Assembly: GCA_001986395.2 (NCBI GenBank)
Contig: MQVO02000037.1
Location: 124,001 to 188,000, forward strand
DNA from: Irpex lacteus
Taxonomy: Eukaryota; Basidiomycota; Agaricomycetes; Polyporales; Irpicaceae
Direction: 5' to 3'
DNA length: 64,000 nt
Position numbers and translations under genes: made by a program. Positions within the stretch are counted from its first letter, which is position 1, and each line of letters opens with the position of its first letter. Shown piece by piece: positions 39,225 to 52,200 of the stretch. The notes under the pieces are model-generated. The model was not told the DNA's origin and did no database searches. It saw nothing but the letters and a program-made list of their open reading frames with translations.

Positions 39225-42200
39225 TTTCGGGGGTCCAATGTCGCTAGTGACCCAAACAAACTACTGTAATGCAGTATAAATTGGAGACCGACTCGCGAGT
39301 GGCATGTCGCCAAACACTGAAGAACGATATTGACATGGATAAGTTTGTACTTACTAGTTTCGTTTACAGAACAAACACGCAGGGCAAGCTGAGTTTAATG
39401 AACCTGCTTGACCCGTGAGCTTGTCAGTAACACCGTGACCTTGAACGTTAACAGCTTCGCGTCCGGCTGACTCGCTGACCCCTATGTATCGCGCTAGTCA
39501 CATCACATGATCGTGACCATAACGCGTTACATACCAGCGCTCGTTGAACTTGTACGGTTGCCCTTTTCGGACAGAAGCAATCGCATGAATACTGAATGCT
39601 ACTCCAAACAACGATGCAAAGAACCCATCAAGTACCGCCAATATTATCTTCATGTACTTATGTATGTGGCACAAGTGTGCGCCTACGATCGAGCCGACTG
39701 GGAGAACTTGATCCACCCCGGGAGTCGGTGTCCACTGATGTCCGATTGTACCCCCAGGTCTGTGCGCAACGGAGTACTACACCCGAAGTGCCTGTACAAA
39801 ACGCGGAGTTCGCTCAAACCAACGACTTCGGGCGCAATTTTGGCCATAAATAAATGGCTACTACTTCTAGTGGCTACTTTGTCGCTTGAATCGGCGGACG
39901 TGGAAATGTGTGGCACTACCTGAGTGGCTCGGGCTCGTCGGTGGCGGCACCTTCATGCCACCGCATTGTGTAGGTGCCCTGGAAGCGTGTACACCGGAAG
40001 AGTCTAAAAAAATGTGTCAGATATCGTCAATCGTTCGACCGGATGAGTTCGACCGCGTAAATTCCCGTTAAGACAAAACGTGGTGACACCTAGTTACAAC
40101 CGCAGTGTCAAAGTTGGACAGTAAAAAATTGCAGTGTTCGGAGTATGTAAGGGCGTCCCCCATAGAGAGTTGCCGGTCAAGTACAAAGGAAGCCCGGCCA
40201 CTCGCTCGGGAAACCACGATCATCATCTTGAAGATTTCGAGCATACAGTTGGAACGTTTCAATGGGCGCATGAGTTAGAAGGTCCTCGGGCTGTCTAATC
40301 CGTCAGATACATCGGTCTTACAACAGGTCTGAGGTCAAGTCCATATGGCCTGTTATGCGAATTAAAGAAGCACAGCCGGCGGGACTTCATCGACAATCGT
40401 GTGGTCGATTGAATGGACGTCAATAAGTGCGCGGTTCTTTGAATTTGAGTCATTGAGAGTTTATTGTGAGAAAATAAGCGATACCACGTCAACTCACCAG
40501 TAATTGTGTGGGTTAATCAAGTTCCCTTCTTCTTGCCTACACCTTGCAAACGTAAACGTCTCAGGCTTGTCCATGACACTTCCCCCGTCTGATTCATGTC
40601 CGTTTGATCAACAGGCATAAATTTGCTCTTGAAAGGCGGCCAGACAGGGAGGCTTCATGGCGTTTACACTCGAGAGAGAAAAGCCTACTGTGTCTGGGCC
40701 GCACGTAACACTTGGATCCGCTGTAACGACTCGGCTCGTTGACGTCGAGGTGACGCGCATCAGTAGTCTAGATTCGATGATAGCTTTTCAGAATGTGCCA
40801 GTCTAACAAAGGTATAATGAAACTTACATGCGCATAGAATTGCCAACAACTTGAAGGCAACTAGTATTCTTAATCTGCTCAAACCACCGTGACGTCGGTC
40901 CCAATTTCGAACTGCGTCTTCCACGGCCTTACACCCACGGCTCCTGAGTCCTATCACGCACAGTCGAATACCGCTCCTTCTTCCTTCTTTCAATGAAACC
41001 TGTGCTGTCAGAGGACGTAAGTGATTCATGGCAATGTATCGTTCGCAGCTGCGAATCTAGTCAACATGCATACCGACATCGCCGAGCAAGAATTAGGGTA
41101 CAGCTGAGATGGCCATCCGTAGAATGCAATTGCTGTGCGATATGACAGTATTGAGAATACTGCCGTGTCTCTAGATGAGCGTGGCAAGCCGAGTGATGTT
41201 CAATATTCTGCCGAGAGCTCGCGGAGAGATAGACAGTTCCATGACGAAATTGGTTGTTTCATCTGCTGCCTGCTCTGTGAGAGGATATCTTGAACACTAT
41301 CAGGGCAATAAATCACTCACCAATTAACTCACTGGCTCTCCGGCATGCTGGGTGGAAGAGCCACGCATCGTTAAATTGAGCTGTCCTCCAGCGAATTGGC
41401 GGCGTCTGCGTCAAATGGGACGGTTCTACCAGCTCCTGAGATATCCCATAAACAGCCGGTCATAGATTTACCATATTGTCGCCATATTAAGACGGTTTGT
41501 TTTGGTATTTGGTCCATTAGACACGGTCCTCAGCGGTACCATTCCCCGATCACAGGTGCTTCAAGTTAGCGTTCCTAATGCCGCTTCTCGTCCTTCTCGA
41601 TATCCTGTCGTTCGGCCTGTCCTGTTTAGAATCTCGCATTGTTTCTTGAGATTGTAGCTCACCTTACGAACATCGCCCAAACTAGGCTGGCATAGCTGCC
41701 CGCCTGTGTCAACAAGAACTGCACGGACATCCCCTGAAGACGGCATCTGTGAATATCACCACCGTACAAGCGCGTCGGCCGGTCAGATAGGCACCTATCC
41801 TGTCTGTGTATCAACAAATAACCTTTGACTAGATAACCATTAGATTGTCGAGGTGTAGCTTCCGCAAAAGGCACGTAGATCGCCCAAAAAAGGTCGCTCA
41901 GAGAGAGCCATTTTTTTGGTACCCTGAGGTCCGGCGGCCCCATCTGTCTATGTACTCCGGAGCGGTGACTCAACCTGCTGTGGTCTCAGGCTCGTCACGC
42001 GATACATGATGGGACGTTGTCTGCTGTGCCAGGGGCAGACATGCACGACGTGCAAGGTTTTCACGTTATGTACGTCCGTTTTACCTGTCCGTGTTAACGG
42101 TCACCGAAGCAGTGGCAATTATCACAACAGAGTAGTGATGTACTGCAATTTTCTAGCTCGTGCATTAGACACTGGCACAGCCATCGAAAAGACAAGTAAC

Positions 42201-42486
42201 AATAGTCACCTCCGTACCACCCCCACCCCCCGCCTGGGTCGTGTAATTCAGATGAACGTCGTCCCTGGTGGATATAATAAAGTTAGAGAATGGCATACTG
42301 CCGCGCGTATACGTAGAATATTCTGCACGCGTAGCCCACACTAAACAAAACATGGTAACACCAATTAGTTGCAGCAAAACGAAGAAGTGTCGAAGTCGAA
42401 GCTGAACTGGCACTGAGCGCTAAGAAAATCAGAGCTCTGGGCGGCAAAAAGTGCGTCATGTGAAAAGGAAAGTCAAAATATTATCG
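39225..42486. other. gene-poor stretch
   Basis: No gene could be supported. A minus-strand frame at 42413-42165 has a hydrophobic N-terminal segment (FFVLLQLIGVTMFCLVW) but no ATG in a good place. Other frames (41973-41561, minus) show no domain. Some of it may be decayed genes. Confidence 0.35.
42475..42478 (-). terminator. Pol III T-run terminator of tRNA-Thr(UGU)
   Basis: AAAA on the plus strand is T4 on the minus strand, 8 nt past the tRNA's discriminator base. Confidence 0.6.
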
Positions 42487-42573
42487 TGCCCACTGGCTGG
42501 ATTGAACAACCGACCTCACCATCACTCAACAAATGAGTACAAGTGGCGCGCTCTACCACTGAGCTAAGCGGGC
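42487..42573 (-). tRNA. tRNA-Thr (anticodon UGU) with 15-nt intron
   Basis: A full cloverleaf is visible on the minus strand: acceptor GCCCGCT/AGTGGGC, D arm GCTC/GAGC, anticodon stem CGCCA/TGGTG and T arm GGTTG/CAGCC. The anticodon loop CTTGTA is followed by about 15 extra nt (CTCATTTGTTGAGTG) before the closing A. Compared with the two CGU genes in this window, the acceptor pair 6-67 changed from T-A to C-G on both strands, a compensatory pair. The intron itself can form a small hairpin (CTCA/TGAG). Confidence 0.94.
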
Positions 42574-42943
42574 TTATGAACTGAGCTCCAGTAAGGTATT
42601 ATATTGTGCTGCATCTCATTCAGGATGAAGACGATCTTCGACTTCAAATTCAACATCCAATACAGTATGTCCACGCCCCAGGTACCTATTACTATCTTTC
42701 TTATCTGGATGTTCATTGTCTAACTCAGGCTTTCGAGCAAATAGTGCAATGCCATGATGCAACCTGTTTCAACACTTGTCACCAACGACCACGTCACATG
42801 CATCACTGCGGCCAATGGTCTCTCTGCTATGGAATATCGTCTTAGACGATACTATCATGATGCGTTCTTGTCCCTGTATTCGACGCGGACATCCCCTAGA
42901 TCCCGTATTTTCATTGGCTGAGACCCAAATGGCAATGAACGTG

Positions 42944-44223
42944 TTAACAAAAGGGATTTATGGGTGGCCTTGCACCGCCTGACAAGTTCCTTGGTGCGAC
43001 CTTTCCTGACCCCGGAACTGTAGGGCTCGCACTGAGTACTTTCTAAAAAGGACGTGAGCAACTACTACAATTAGAGAATACATAGTAATTGGCCAGCTTA
43101 CCAATTGATACGATACCCCACAGAACTGCATGAACCGGTTCAAGTTCCTTTCGCGAGACTCAGAGACATCGGTCATTCCATATTCTTCAAGGAGCTGCTG
43201 AGCACTCTCGGCTGGCGGTGAAATGGTCAGTGACTATATGAGTTGCGTAAGAAGACACTAACGATTCATCGCGAACAAGGCTTGCAGCGTTTTTGGGAAC
43301 AAATCGCTGATGGTACCATCCGTTTTGTATATCGTGTGTAGGGGCTCCGTCAGCTTCGTCGTTCGAAGTAGAGCGTTCGCTCGCCGGCTCTCCCTACACA
43401 GTAAGTCTGGGTTGTAAATGCATGGTATACAAAGTCGTTTAAATTACTGACGAATTGTGTAAAGCTCTCTGCACATCTTCTAGTTGTCTCCGATGGTGCG
43501 CGACTTCATCTTGAAGAGACTGAGGAATCAGACGAGGCATTTCTGCTGCCACTTGTTCCTTCACGATCTCGTCAATTTGTTCCATCACTCCAGCCTCAAC
43601 TATGATACAACCTGTGAGTTCGTAGATAAGAAGAGTATGTTATAGCGTTATTCACTCAGCCCTCGCAGGTGTTCGATGATCTCATGTTGTAGCGCATTCT
43701 CAAGCAGAACTGGAATTATCATCATGAATCTCTTCAAGTTGGGAGCCAATTCAGCGACTCTACCTTTGATTTCTTCGATTTGTGCCTCTTGTTTTCGGTC
43801 CGACTCCTCCATTTCTTTGCGTACCCTGCACACGACAAACGGTAGTTTAGCAATCCTCGCAAGATCCTCGAATAGTCCGGGTAATCAGCAGCCTTGGCTC
43901 ACTTATTCAGATGTTGCGTCGTTTCCAGTTCGCCGCCAATTTGAATCATCTGAGTCGTCTGTTGACCTATTGTATCGAAGACTTGCTATGAAACGCAAAG
44001 ACGTCAGCATTCACAGTCTCCGTGGGCCTAATTTGAAGATGATACCAACCCCAAGATTTCCAAGGGATGCCTTCATCAAAGCTATCGTTTCATTCACCGT
44101 ATTCAACTCTGGGTTCGTGGACAGCGAGCTGAACACGCTCGCCGGGGCCGAACCATATCTAGAAGGTGTGATGGGTGAGAGCGCAGGCTCAGACGGTTGT
44201 TGACTTTGAGTCCGCGACATCAT
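42944..44223 (-). CDS. coiled-coil hypothetical protein, 308 aa
   Basis: The family is not recognised. Exons (minus): 44223-44050, 43985-43903, 43825-43656, 43611-43452, 43393-43263, 43211-43102 and 43042-42944, with every junction in phase. The N-terminal 50 residues are Ser/Pro-rich. Residues about 60-195 are Glu/Lys/Gln-rich heptad-like helix (KEMEESDRKQEAQIEEIKGR and later QDEVAHHRRQLEDVQRAL), a likely coiled coil. A short folded C-terminal part and a Gly/Pro-rich tail follow. It has no membrane segment or signal peptide. It is transcribed in the same direction as the ABC transporter upstream, 390 nt apart. Homologues might be lineage-specific. Confidence 0.72.
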
Positions 44224-44612
44224 CGTGTTCTGGTGTATATTTGTTTAAGTTCTACTCAAGTTAGTACTGAATAAAAAGGGGAGCGTGAGGGTTGTGATGG
44301 CACGTAGGAGCAGGGATGCACTTACAACGTCAGGGACAAGGTATTATATAGCATCTGGATTCTGTCGTTCTAACCGACTCTCCGATAATCAACACCACGC
44401 GCAAACAACGTGTTCGCCTGCCATTTCGCAGATCACGAGAAGACATCTCGAAACGCCCACTCGTCTGGATTCTACCTCGCTCCTAAGTTTGTGCCCAACA
44501 TTCTCAGTGGAGTGGGATCTTCTATATGTTCTAAACCAACCAGCATAATTACACGTATCGATACAATATGATATGGTATGCGGGATTAAATGCCACTGTT
44601 CAATTATCACCG

Positions 44613-47600
44613 TCACAATACAGCCTCTGCAGATTTTTGCGTCTGAGTCTCCGGAGTGGGTTCCATTGTCTTGTCTTCAGTGGCGGTCGGCTCGGCGTCC
44701 TTCTCGATGAAGATAGGAATGTCAGTGTTGGCAGCGTTGAGCTGCGCTGCCATCAATGCACGGAATCTCGAGCCTTCCTGGCGAATCTACGGCACGAAAT
44801 GATTGATAAACAGAACGTCGAAGTCAAGGCTACATCCAGCTTACCAGTTGTCTGTAGGTCCCAGATTCTGTGATATGGCCGTCTAGTTTACAGTAAATTC
44901 AGTATCGTCGTACTCCTTGGGAGATAGGCAAACACACCCTCTAACACAATGATCCTTTCAGCCCTGGCGATAGTCGAGAGACGATGAGCGACGATCAAGC
45001 ACGTCGTTTGCCTTGACTGGAGGATCTTCTCGATAGCATCATTGACCTATACCGAAAATGTATAAGCCGCCAATCGAACCAGCCAGTGCTGGACGTACTC
45101 GATGCTCGGAAGTAGCGTCTAATGCACTAGTTGCCTCGTCTAAAGCAAGAATCGCAGGTCGTTTAAGGAGTGCCCGGGCGATCGCTAGTCGTTGTCGTTG
45201 CCCTCCGCTTAGACTCATACGGCCGACTGTAATTAACAAGATTAGAGAGGTGCTGACTTATCGCAGGCGACTTACTCTCGGTGTCAAAGCCCTTAGGCAT
45301 ACCCCAAATGAACTCGCAATTTGCCTGGCGAGCTGCATGTTCGATATCCTCCCGAGTGGCGGTCTCGTTTCCGTACGCAATATTGGACGCGATTGTGCCA
45401 GTAAATAGAACCGGGTCCTACGAAGCAAGGTCAGTGTGCCCGTCTTCCAGCTGAGCCGTACGCCGTGCCTACCTGGGGGACGACCCCTATAATACTTCTC
45501 CAGGATGCAGGGTTGAATTCACGGATATCTACAGAGTATAGAGAGCTACAGTTGATTTCAAAGCTGTTTGAGAGAGAGACATACCTTGGCCGTCATACGT
45601 AACCTTTCCCTTCACGGGATCGTAGTACCTCAACAAGAGCGAGTTCACGGACGACTTCCCACTGCCGCTTCCTCCACTGTAGGCAACTATTAGTATACGA
45701 TCCCAAAAGCATTCAAACATAATAATACATACACAAGAGCGACGCTCTCGCCAGGCTGGATCTCCAAGTTAAGATCTTTGAGAACAGTGACCTCCTTCCT
45801 GCTGGGGTACTGGAACGTCACGTTCTCGAACCGAATAGGGCCACGACGAGCTGGATCTATAGGAACTCCAGCACTAGGATCGATAACTGGTTGTCGTTCC
45901 AGGAGATCGAAAATGCGGACACCTGCGCCGATGCCACGCATTATAGAGGACTACATGGGGAAGTGAGATGGTGCTCGCGAGGTTGTTCAAGTGAAAATAA
46001 CATACAAAGAAGCCGCTTCAGATAGGAGATACGGGATGAGTGTCTGACCAGATGTGAGGACTATCAAGAACGCTTACGTTAAGGTTTGCAAGCCACCTCC
46101 GACGTAGACTGTGTACAACAGTAGACTAGTGAGGTCTCCCACGGAGATCGCACCTGAGCTAACTAGTGTACCTCCTAAACTCAAAACACCCCAAATCGTC
46201 AGACCGGCGGTGATGACTGAGCGATGGTAAAGCACTAACCGTAGCCGAGTAGTGCCAACAATGTCACGTTGCCGCTCCATCCAGTGCTACCGAAGAAGAT
46301 ACCGCTTGCGACAGCTTCTTTCTTCGCAAGATCGAAGACGTGCTGTGTCCGCTCATTGAACTTCGCCTGTTCGTAAGGTAGCGCGTTGTATGCTTGGACT
46401 GTACGGAGTGCAGACAATGATTCTTGTGCGACCTAGAAGGACGTTGAGTTTAACATGTTCGCAATGTGAGTTAGGGGATGGTACTCGCTTTGGTCATATC
46501 ACCGAGAGCTTCCTGGGTCTTGTTGGAGAGACGCTTCAAGTACCGTCCATAGAAGACCTAACGACGGGGTGTTAGATATCATCCTACGGGACTGTACACT
46601 TATGGTTTACGCACAGCACCCAAGGATACTGGCGGTACCACAGCCAGCATAAGCACGGTAAGCTGAGGGGAAATGTAAAACATCGCGCCAACTAAGCAAA
46701 ACAATGTTAGAATGATATACAGAGATCAAAGATGTTTGTCTGGTAACGTACGTCCAACGGAGGCCATGATTATAGAACGCAATCCGTCAGAGAGGTTTTG
46801 TGTCACACTAACAGTGATGCAATAAGCAATAAATATCATGAGGAAGCTTATATACACATTTCAGACGTACCTCTCGCCGACTATGCTTGAATCCACGCTC
46901 AGCCTACTAATTACATCGCCTTCTCCGCGCTCCACAAACTCGACCTCTTGACGAATCGCAGCACCGTATGTCCTCTCTCTCAAACGAGCGACAATCCTTT
47001 GACCTGGGTTTGCCTGTAAGGATGTATGTTCACGCTCCGACAGTGCATCGCGCACCTGATGTACGCATGAGTATTGCCCTCCCCGCATTCGCGCAGGCTC
47101 CCACGGTGAACATGGCCAGGAGAAGGGCAGAGGCTTGACCTATTGACAGACCCAAGGGGATTTGCTAGGCAACAACCAACAAGTCAGAATATGGACAGCA
47201 CATATGGCCTCTCCGTTCACGTACTGGTGCCGGTGTAGTGAAATAGTCTATGAGCTTCCCGACCGTAAGTGGTATGGTCATAGACACAGATGACGAGACC
47301 AGTAGAAGTCCAATGGCTATCCCAAGCGGCTTTCTCTCCGGTTTTGCAAGTGCGACTATTGAGCGGAAAGACGATGCGCTCTTTGTTGCATCCCCACCCG
47401 TGGACGGTAGCAAACGGGAGAATATGGATCGTCTCGGTGTCGCTTGTGGCTTCGGAGGTGTTGTTAGAGTCCGGTCTTTCTCATCCTGGTCGTCTTTACG
47501 AGTAGATAGTTCTCTTCTTGTAATATTCAGGAGCCTTGCAGACCAAAGAATTTGTGAGCGTGCGTGAAGCCCAACCGCGTTTCCTCGGAGTGTAGCCTGC

Positions 47601-47674
47601 ACACTGAGGCACCGCGAGCCCAAAGGTAAGACCTGCATGGGTCTCATGCGCGAGCATCTTGCCAACGACAGCAT
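44613..47674 (-). CDS. mitochondrial ABC half-transporter, Mdl1/ABCB10-like, 716 aa
   Basis: This is an inner-membrane half-transporter; yeast Mdl1 exports peptides from the matrix. It has 17 exons (minus): 47674-47225, 47164-47056, 47003-46871, 46807-46752, 46691-46615, 46557-46489, 46432-46240, 46174-46078, 46015-46006, 45950-45733, 45676-45585, 45528-45473, 45417-45276, 45226-45099, 45046-44938, 44882-44845 and 44786-44613. The Arg/Ser-rich N-terminus is a matrix-targeting presequence. The membrane domain covers about residues 105-400. In the NBD, Walker A is GGSGSGKSS (K478), the signature is LSGGQRQR (573-580), Walker B is [12 protein letters not shown] (593-604) and the H-loop is H631. 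Exon 9 is only 10 nt. The intron after exon 6 starts with GC. A Glu/Thr-rich tail ends the protein. Mdl1 versus Mdl2 cannot be settled here. Confidence 0.9.
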
Positions 47675-47837
47675 AGCCTGCTATAGCATGAAAGCACAGC
47701 TCGTCGTCGAGAAGTAAGGAGAGCAGAGCGTGGGTGGAGGCGGGAAAGAATAAGTCGTACGCTCGCGGCAGCGGCATTCACTGAATGCCATGATGCGCCT
47801 CGGAGGTTACACGGCGGCTGATTCGGCCGTAGTAAGC

Positions 47838-47842
47838 AAAAA
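47838..47842 (-). terminator. Pol III T-run terminator of tRNA-Thr(CGU)
   Basis: AAAAA on the plus strand is T5 on the minus strand, 2 nt past the discriminator base. Confidence 0.65.
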
Positions 47843-47844
47843 CA

Positions 47845-47924
47845 TGCCCATTGGCTGGATTGAACAACCGACCTCACCATTGCGCGATTACGAGTGGCGC
47901 GCTCTACCACTGAGCTAAACGGGC
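47845..47924 (-). tRNA. tRNA-Thr (anticodon CGU) with 8-nt intron
   Basis: It has the same mature sequence as the tRNA at 946-1025. The anticodon loop is CTCGTA plus the 8-nt intron ATCGCGCA plus A. Acceptor, D, anticodon and T stems are all complete. It lies 170 nt upstream of the ABC transporter start codon and on the same strand. Confidence 0.95.
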
Positions 47925-49209
47925 TATGACTAATGGAATTTAGCATACGATATAATCATACGCTTGACCAGACTCTGCATACTCTGTTCGCCGCAAGCTT
48001 GATTGCTGACGTCGACGACGAGTGCACCCTGCCCACGAAAGAAGGTATGTGAATCCAGAATCCAGGTCAAACACTTACAAGTAGGCTCAGACTGGCTCCT
48101 GATAGACTTAGTTAATGCGGCAAATGACTTACTGGCATCGAATGTAATGTCAGGTGCAACGTAAAAAGGTACAGAACCGCCTCGCGATAGCTAGGCCAAT
48201 GCTCTTGCTTTATTAACCTTCGTTGGAGTCTTCTTGAGACGGCAGTTGGCCTACTTTGACCTACTGAGTTTCCCCATCCCCTACCAGCAGCTTGATATAG
48301 TAACTCTCGTTGACGTAGGCATCTTGTGAGTATACACACTGTAGAGACGATAACCCCGGAATTTCGCGCTACAAACGTGGGAGTCCAGCGGGTTCCTACG
48401 AAATGCGAGTGAATGTTGGTGAAAACGGGAATCGAGGGAAAATCGCATGTCCAGGGTAAGACCGGCGCCTCTTCGTGCTCGTCGTGAAAGCGGTCGATTT
48501 TCATTGTGTCCGGATATTGCAGGGTGAAAGTCCACCGGCGACCACAGACGGACGGTGAAATGGAGTAGTGTAGGAGTACATTCAGAAACGTTTAACATGT
48601 CGTGGTACTTATTGTGTATATAGTAATATTAATTGCCTCGCCGAGCCAAAATGTTGGAGCACTTACTGCTATGCTGGCAATGTATGGAGGACAGCCTGAG
48701 TCAGTGCACTACTAGTATACGCGGAGCCATTTGGGTATGTGTATTATTGTCAACGTTGCAAGCCTTTATTTGTGCAAGATGAAGAGTAGCCGACGACACC
48801 TTCCTATTTGAGCCATTGGCGCACACACCGTCGCTTGAGCTTAAGTAGCCACCTCGACAGCTCGACGGTCCAAACTCCGCTCTACTGAACTCTCGCGTAT
48901 ACATACTGAAACATACCGATTATCGAGGACTCAGAGGCCAGGAGAGTGTATCTCAGAGGCAAGAAATGCTGTGACGTACGTGCATTCAACTAGTTACTAT
49001 TACTCTACTAAGAAGTGCCTTCCAAGATTGAAGACAAACACGGATCGGTGCACTCGTCTCACTACCGACTCGACAGTCGTCATGTTCGTGACGTTTGGCA
49101 GATGGAGGAGGAAGGACTCCCTAGCAAGAAAGAACAGGTGGCTGGGTAAGTAAGTGTGATGACTCGGAGGTTGATGGCGGACACCTCAGGCTAGTATTAC
49201 TCACACATA
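47925..49209. other. intergenic DNA left of the Tnp2 gene
   Basis: No gene was found. One of the Tnp2 element's ends should lie here or just left of it. CACTACTAGTATAC at 48707-48720 starts with the CACTA hallmark, but no convincing partner end was found on the other side. Confidence 0.35.
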
Positions 49210-52200
49210 TCATTCACCGGGGATGTAGATGGCACCACCGGATTTCTCAGAGCGATCCACTATTGCCCATATGGGTTTCGCTTGGGAATTCCGAGACAGT
49301 GTCAATGCTTTTAGTCGGCCGACAAGACCTTGTACGCAAATCATGTCAAATACTTGCTTGGTAGACATGTCGTCGTACATCTTGAAATTCAGTGGGCCGT
49401 CAATATCTGCTTGGCAAGTGTGAATGTCAGCCAACACGTAATCGGTCTGCTCGGTCAAGCCGAGGAGTGGTGTAGCCGGTAATGTGACAACGAGGACGTG
49501 CTGGAGCTGGCCATAGAAAATAGCAGGGCTGTAGTCAGCTGGGGCGTTTCGACGGGAAGCATTCCGATCAACGAGAGCTTCATACTGATCATGTTTGCTT
49601 CAGCTAGATGGCCATATGCAAAAGAATACACGGACTCACTCTTATCCATGTTGCATCTCGCCGGTCCTCTGAGTAGGATGCCATTGACGACGCCCACATT
49701 GTATCACCATCGACACGACGAACACGACCATAGCCGCTGATCTGCGCCCCAGTAAAGGCCCGTCGAACAACTCCGATTGGCTTGCCAAACCTGGTAGCGA
49801 AATGAACTTGTATACGCCGTACAAGCTGTGGATCGTGCGCTTTACTAGGCGGTAAGCGTGGCGGAAGCAGTACACAGGTAGGATCTAGAATTCCATATGT
49901 GTGAATCGTGCGAAGCTAATGTTGTGCATGATGTAGACGACTCACAACTGGGAAGCGCGAGTTGACCGCGTACATTACCGTTCGATGGTGGCTTGAGCAG
50001 CAGCATCTGGTGGATGTTAAATCGAAAACCGAGCTGCTTGAGCCGTGCATCTGCAAGCACGGTTTGCGAGAGATTTGCGAAGGGATACCGCCGACTCCGC
50101 ACCGAACGTTGAAGGATGCCACAATAGCGTTCCATGGGGAATGCCCAGTATGCCCAAACTGGTCCCATGGCCACGATACCATCGGCGATGTGGAGAAGCG
50201 CATGGATTGTGAGAACACAGGTTGAGAGACGTTCGGGTGAGTATTGGTAATAGAACCTGTGCGTGTTGATATCAGATAATTACACAACCAACACAGGGTC
50301 ATTTACTTACTTTTCATAGGTCTCTACCCAAGATACGAAGCCCTCTCGGATAGTCTCGATCTTTTCAGGTGAGAATTCAAATGATAGGCATGCGTTCAGG
50401 AGGCTGATCAGCTTGATGAAGTGCTCATAGTACTTCTCATGCTTGAACTTGCGATGCAGAAGCACGGGGCCCAGGTAAAGTGCCCAGAAAGACCACATGT
50501 CGGCAGTGAGGTATGCGCGATCTTCCTTAACGTTGCGTACGCGAGGTCCATACGCTGATGGGATCGTTGACCCAGATTCCGCAGTAGCCTTCCCGATCGC
50601 CTCCCATACAGTGCTGTCAAGCCGGTACTGTTCTGCGCCCTCATCAAGGCCCTTGAATTCACCTGTCCACAGAAGGACCAGGTTTGGGATGAGATTCTCG
50701 TAGATAAGGTGCATGAAGTCATACGGAAACGATGAGGGGAATAAAACCGATTGAATCGAGGTGAGAATTGAAGTTCCTTTGATGCCGTACTGTCGACTAA
50801 GCCTCTTCTCTAACGCCCGCGTAGCACTCAGCTGGACTTCCCGAGCTTGCTCGAGAAACTCCTTATGTGTGCGCAACGGAAGGTTACGAGGATCGTAACG
50901 TGATGGCTCTCGAGAACCGTTGAGAACTTGCGGATGGCGCGACCGGTCAAGAGGACAGTAATAAACTGTGGATGAGCTGTTCGGTACTCCGACGCCAAGT
51001 ATCTTGCACATGCGACAAGGTGAGTAGCCGTTGTGGCCCTTGATATTCATGATCATCGAGACCGCAGGAATGTCGCCGCCGCAAAGAATAAGGAAGGCTC
51101 GCAAAGCGACCATTATCTGGCGCTGCCCATCCAACGTAGGTTCGCCGACCATCAAAGACAACAACTCCTCAACCATAGGCCACATGAACGAATCTGGGTC
51201 CTTAGGTTTGCTCGGTCCTGGTATGACCCCTACACAGATAAGGTTTTCCTTACGGAAGCGAATCTCGGGCGGCAGATTAAAGTTAATGAGCAGCAATGGC
51301 CAGCAAGTTTGCTTGCTACGCTTGAATGGAGTGAAGCCGTCGGTAAGATAACCGAGTGCGATGTCGGTGTTCCCGGCGAAATAATTAAACTGATACGTCT
51401 TGCCGTCAATCGTCACAGGTGTATCGCGGAGAGCTCGGTAATGCTGGCTGTCAAAAACATCTTCGATCTTGCTCGGACAGTAGCAGACGTCTGGGCGGCC
51501 TAGACCAGTGCGGTGATGATAGGCGGAACAGCTGGGAAGCGGTGGATTATGTTGAGGAGGTGATATATTGTAGTTGGCTCGATACTGCAGTTTCTCGGAG
51601 AGTCCCTGCTCTCGGCACATGGCCTTGAGTCGGGGAATGACAGGAATGTATGTGAACAGCTTTCGAGGCTGGCCAAGTGAATTAAGGCGTGGCTCACTGC
51701 AATGAGGACAAGAGGATGCATCTTTATAGGGGCCGACATAGCAACAACAAGAGCCGATACAAGAGTCGTAAACCCTCGGATCCAGACCAGAAAGAAAAGC
51801 GGCACGAGAATTGATCTCGTCCTCCGATTCCTCAAAAGCAGGAGCATCTTCATGATCCGCGAAGGCAAACGGCAACATCGCGAATGCCTCGCGAGTGAGT
51901 TTTGTGTGCGTCTTCAGTGCGAAAAGCCGTAAGATTCGTTTGTCTTGAGAACTCAGAGTATCCGAATTATCTAGAAAACCAGCATGCACGGTGAGTGAAA
52001 GGTCAATAGATATTACTGTCATTGAATACTTGCATGCTTCAACGAGCTCCTTTTCAAACGTCTCCGTGAGCCGCTGATATGTATACAAGCCGTTTTCGTC
52101 CAGTTCTTCGGGGACATCGGGCTCATTACCCTGGTCTTCAGCTTCCAAAAGCGGAGAACCAAGGTTCGCACCAGTATTGGCACCGATGTTGACATCGTCT

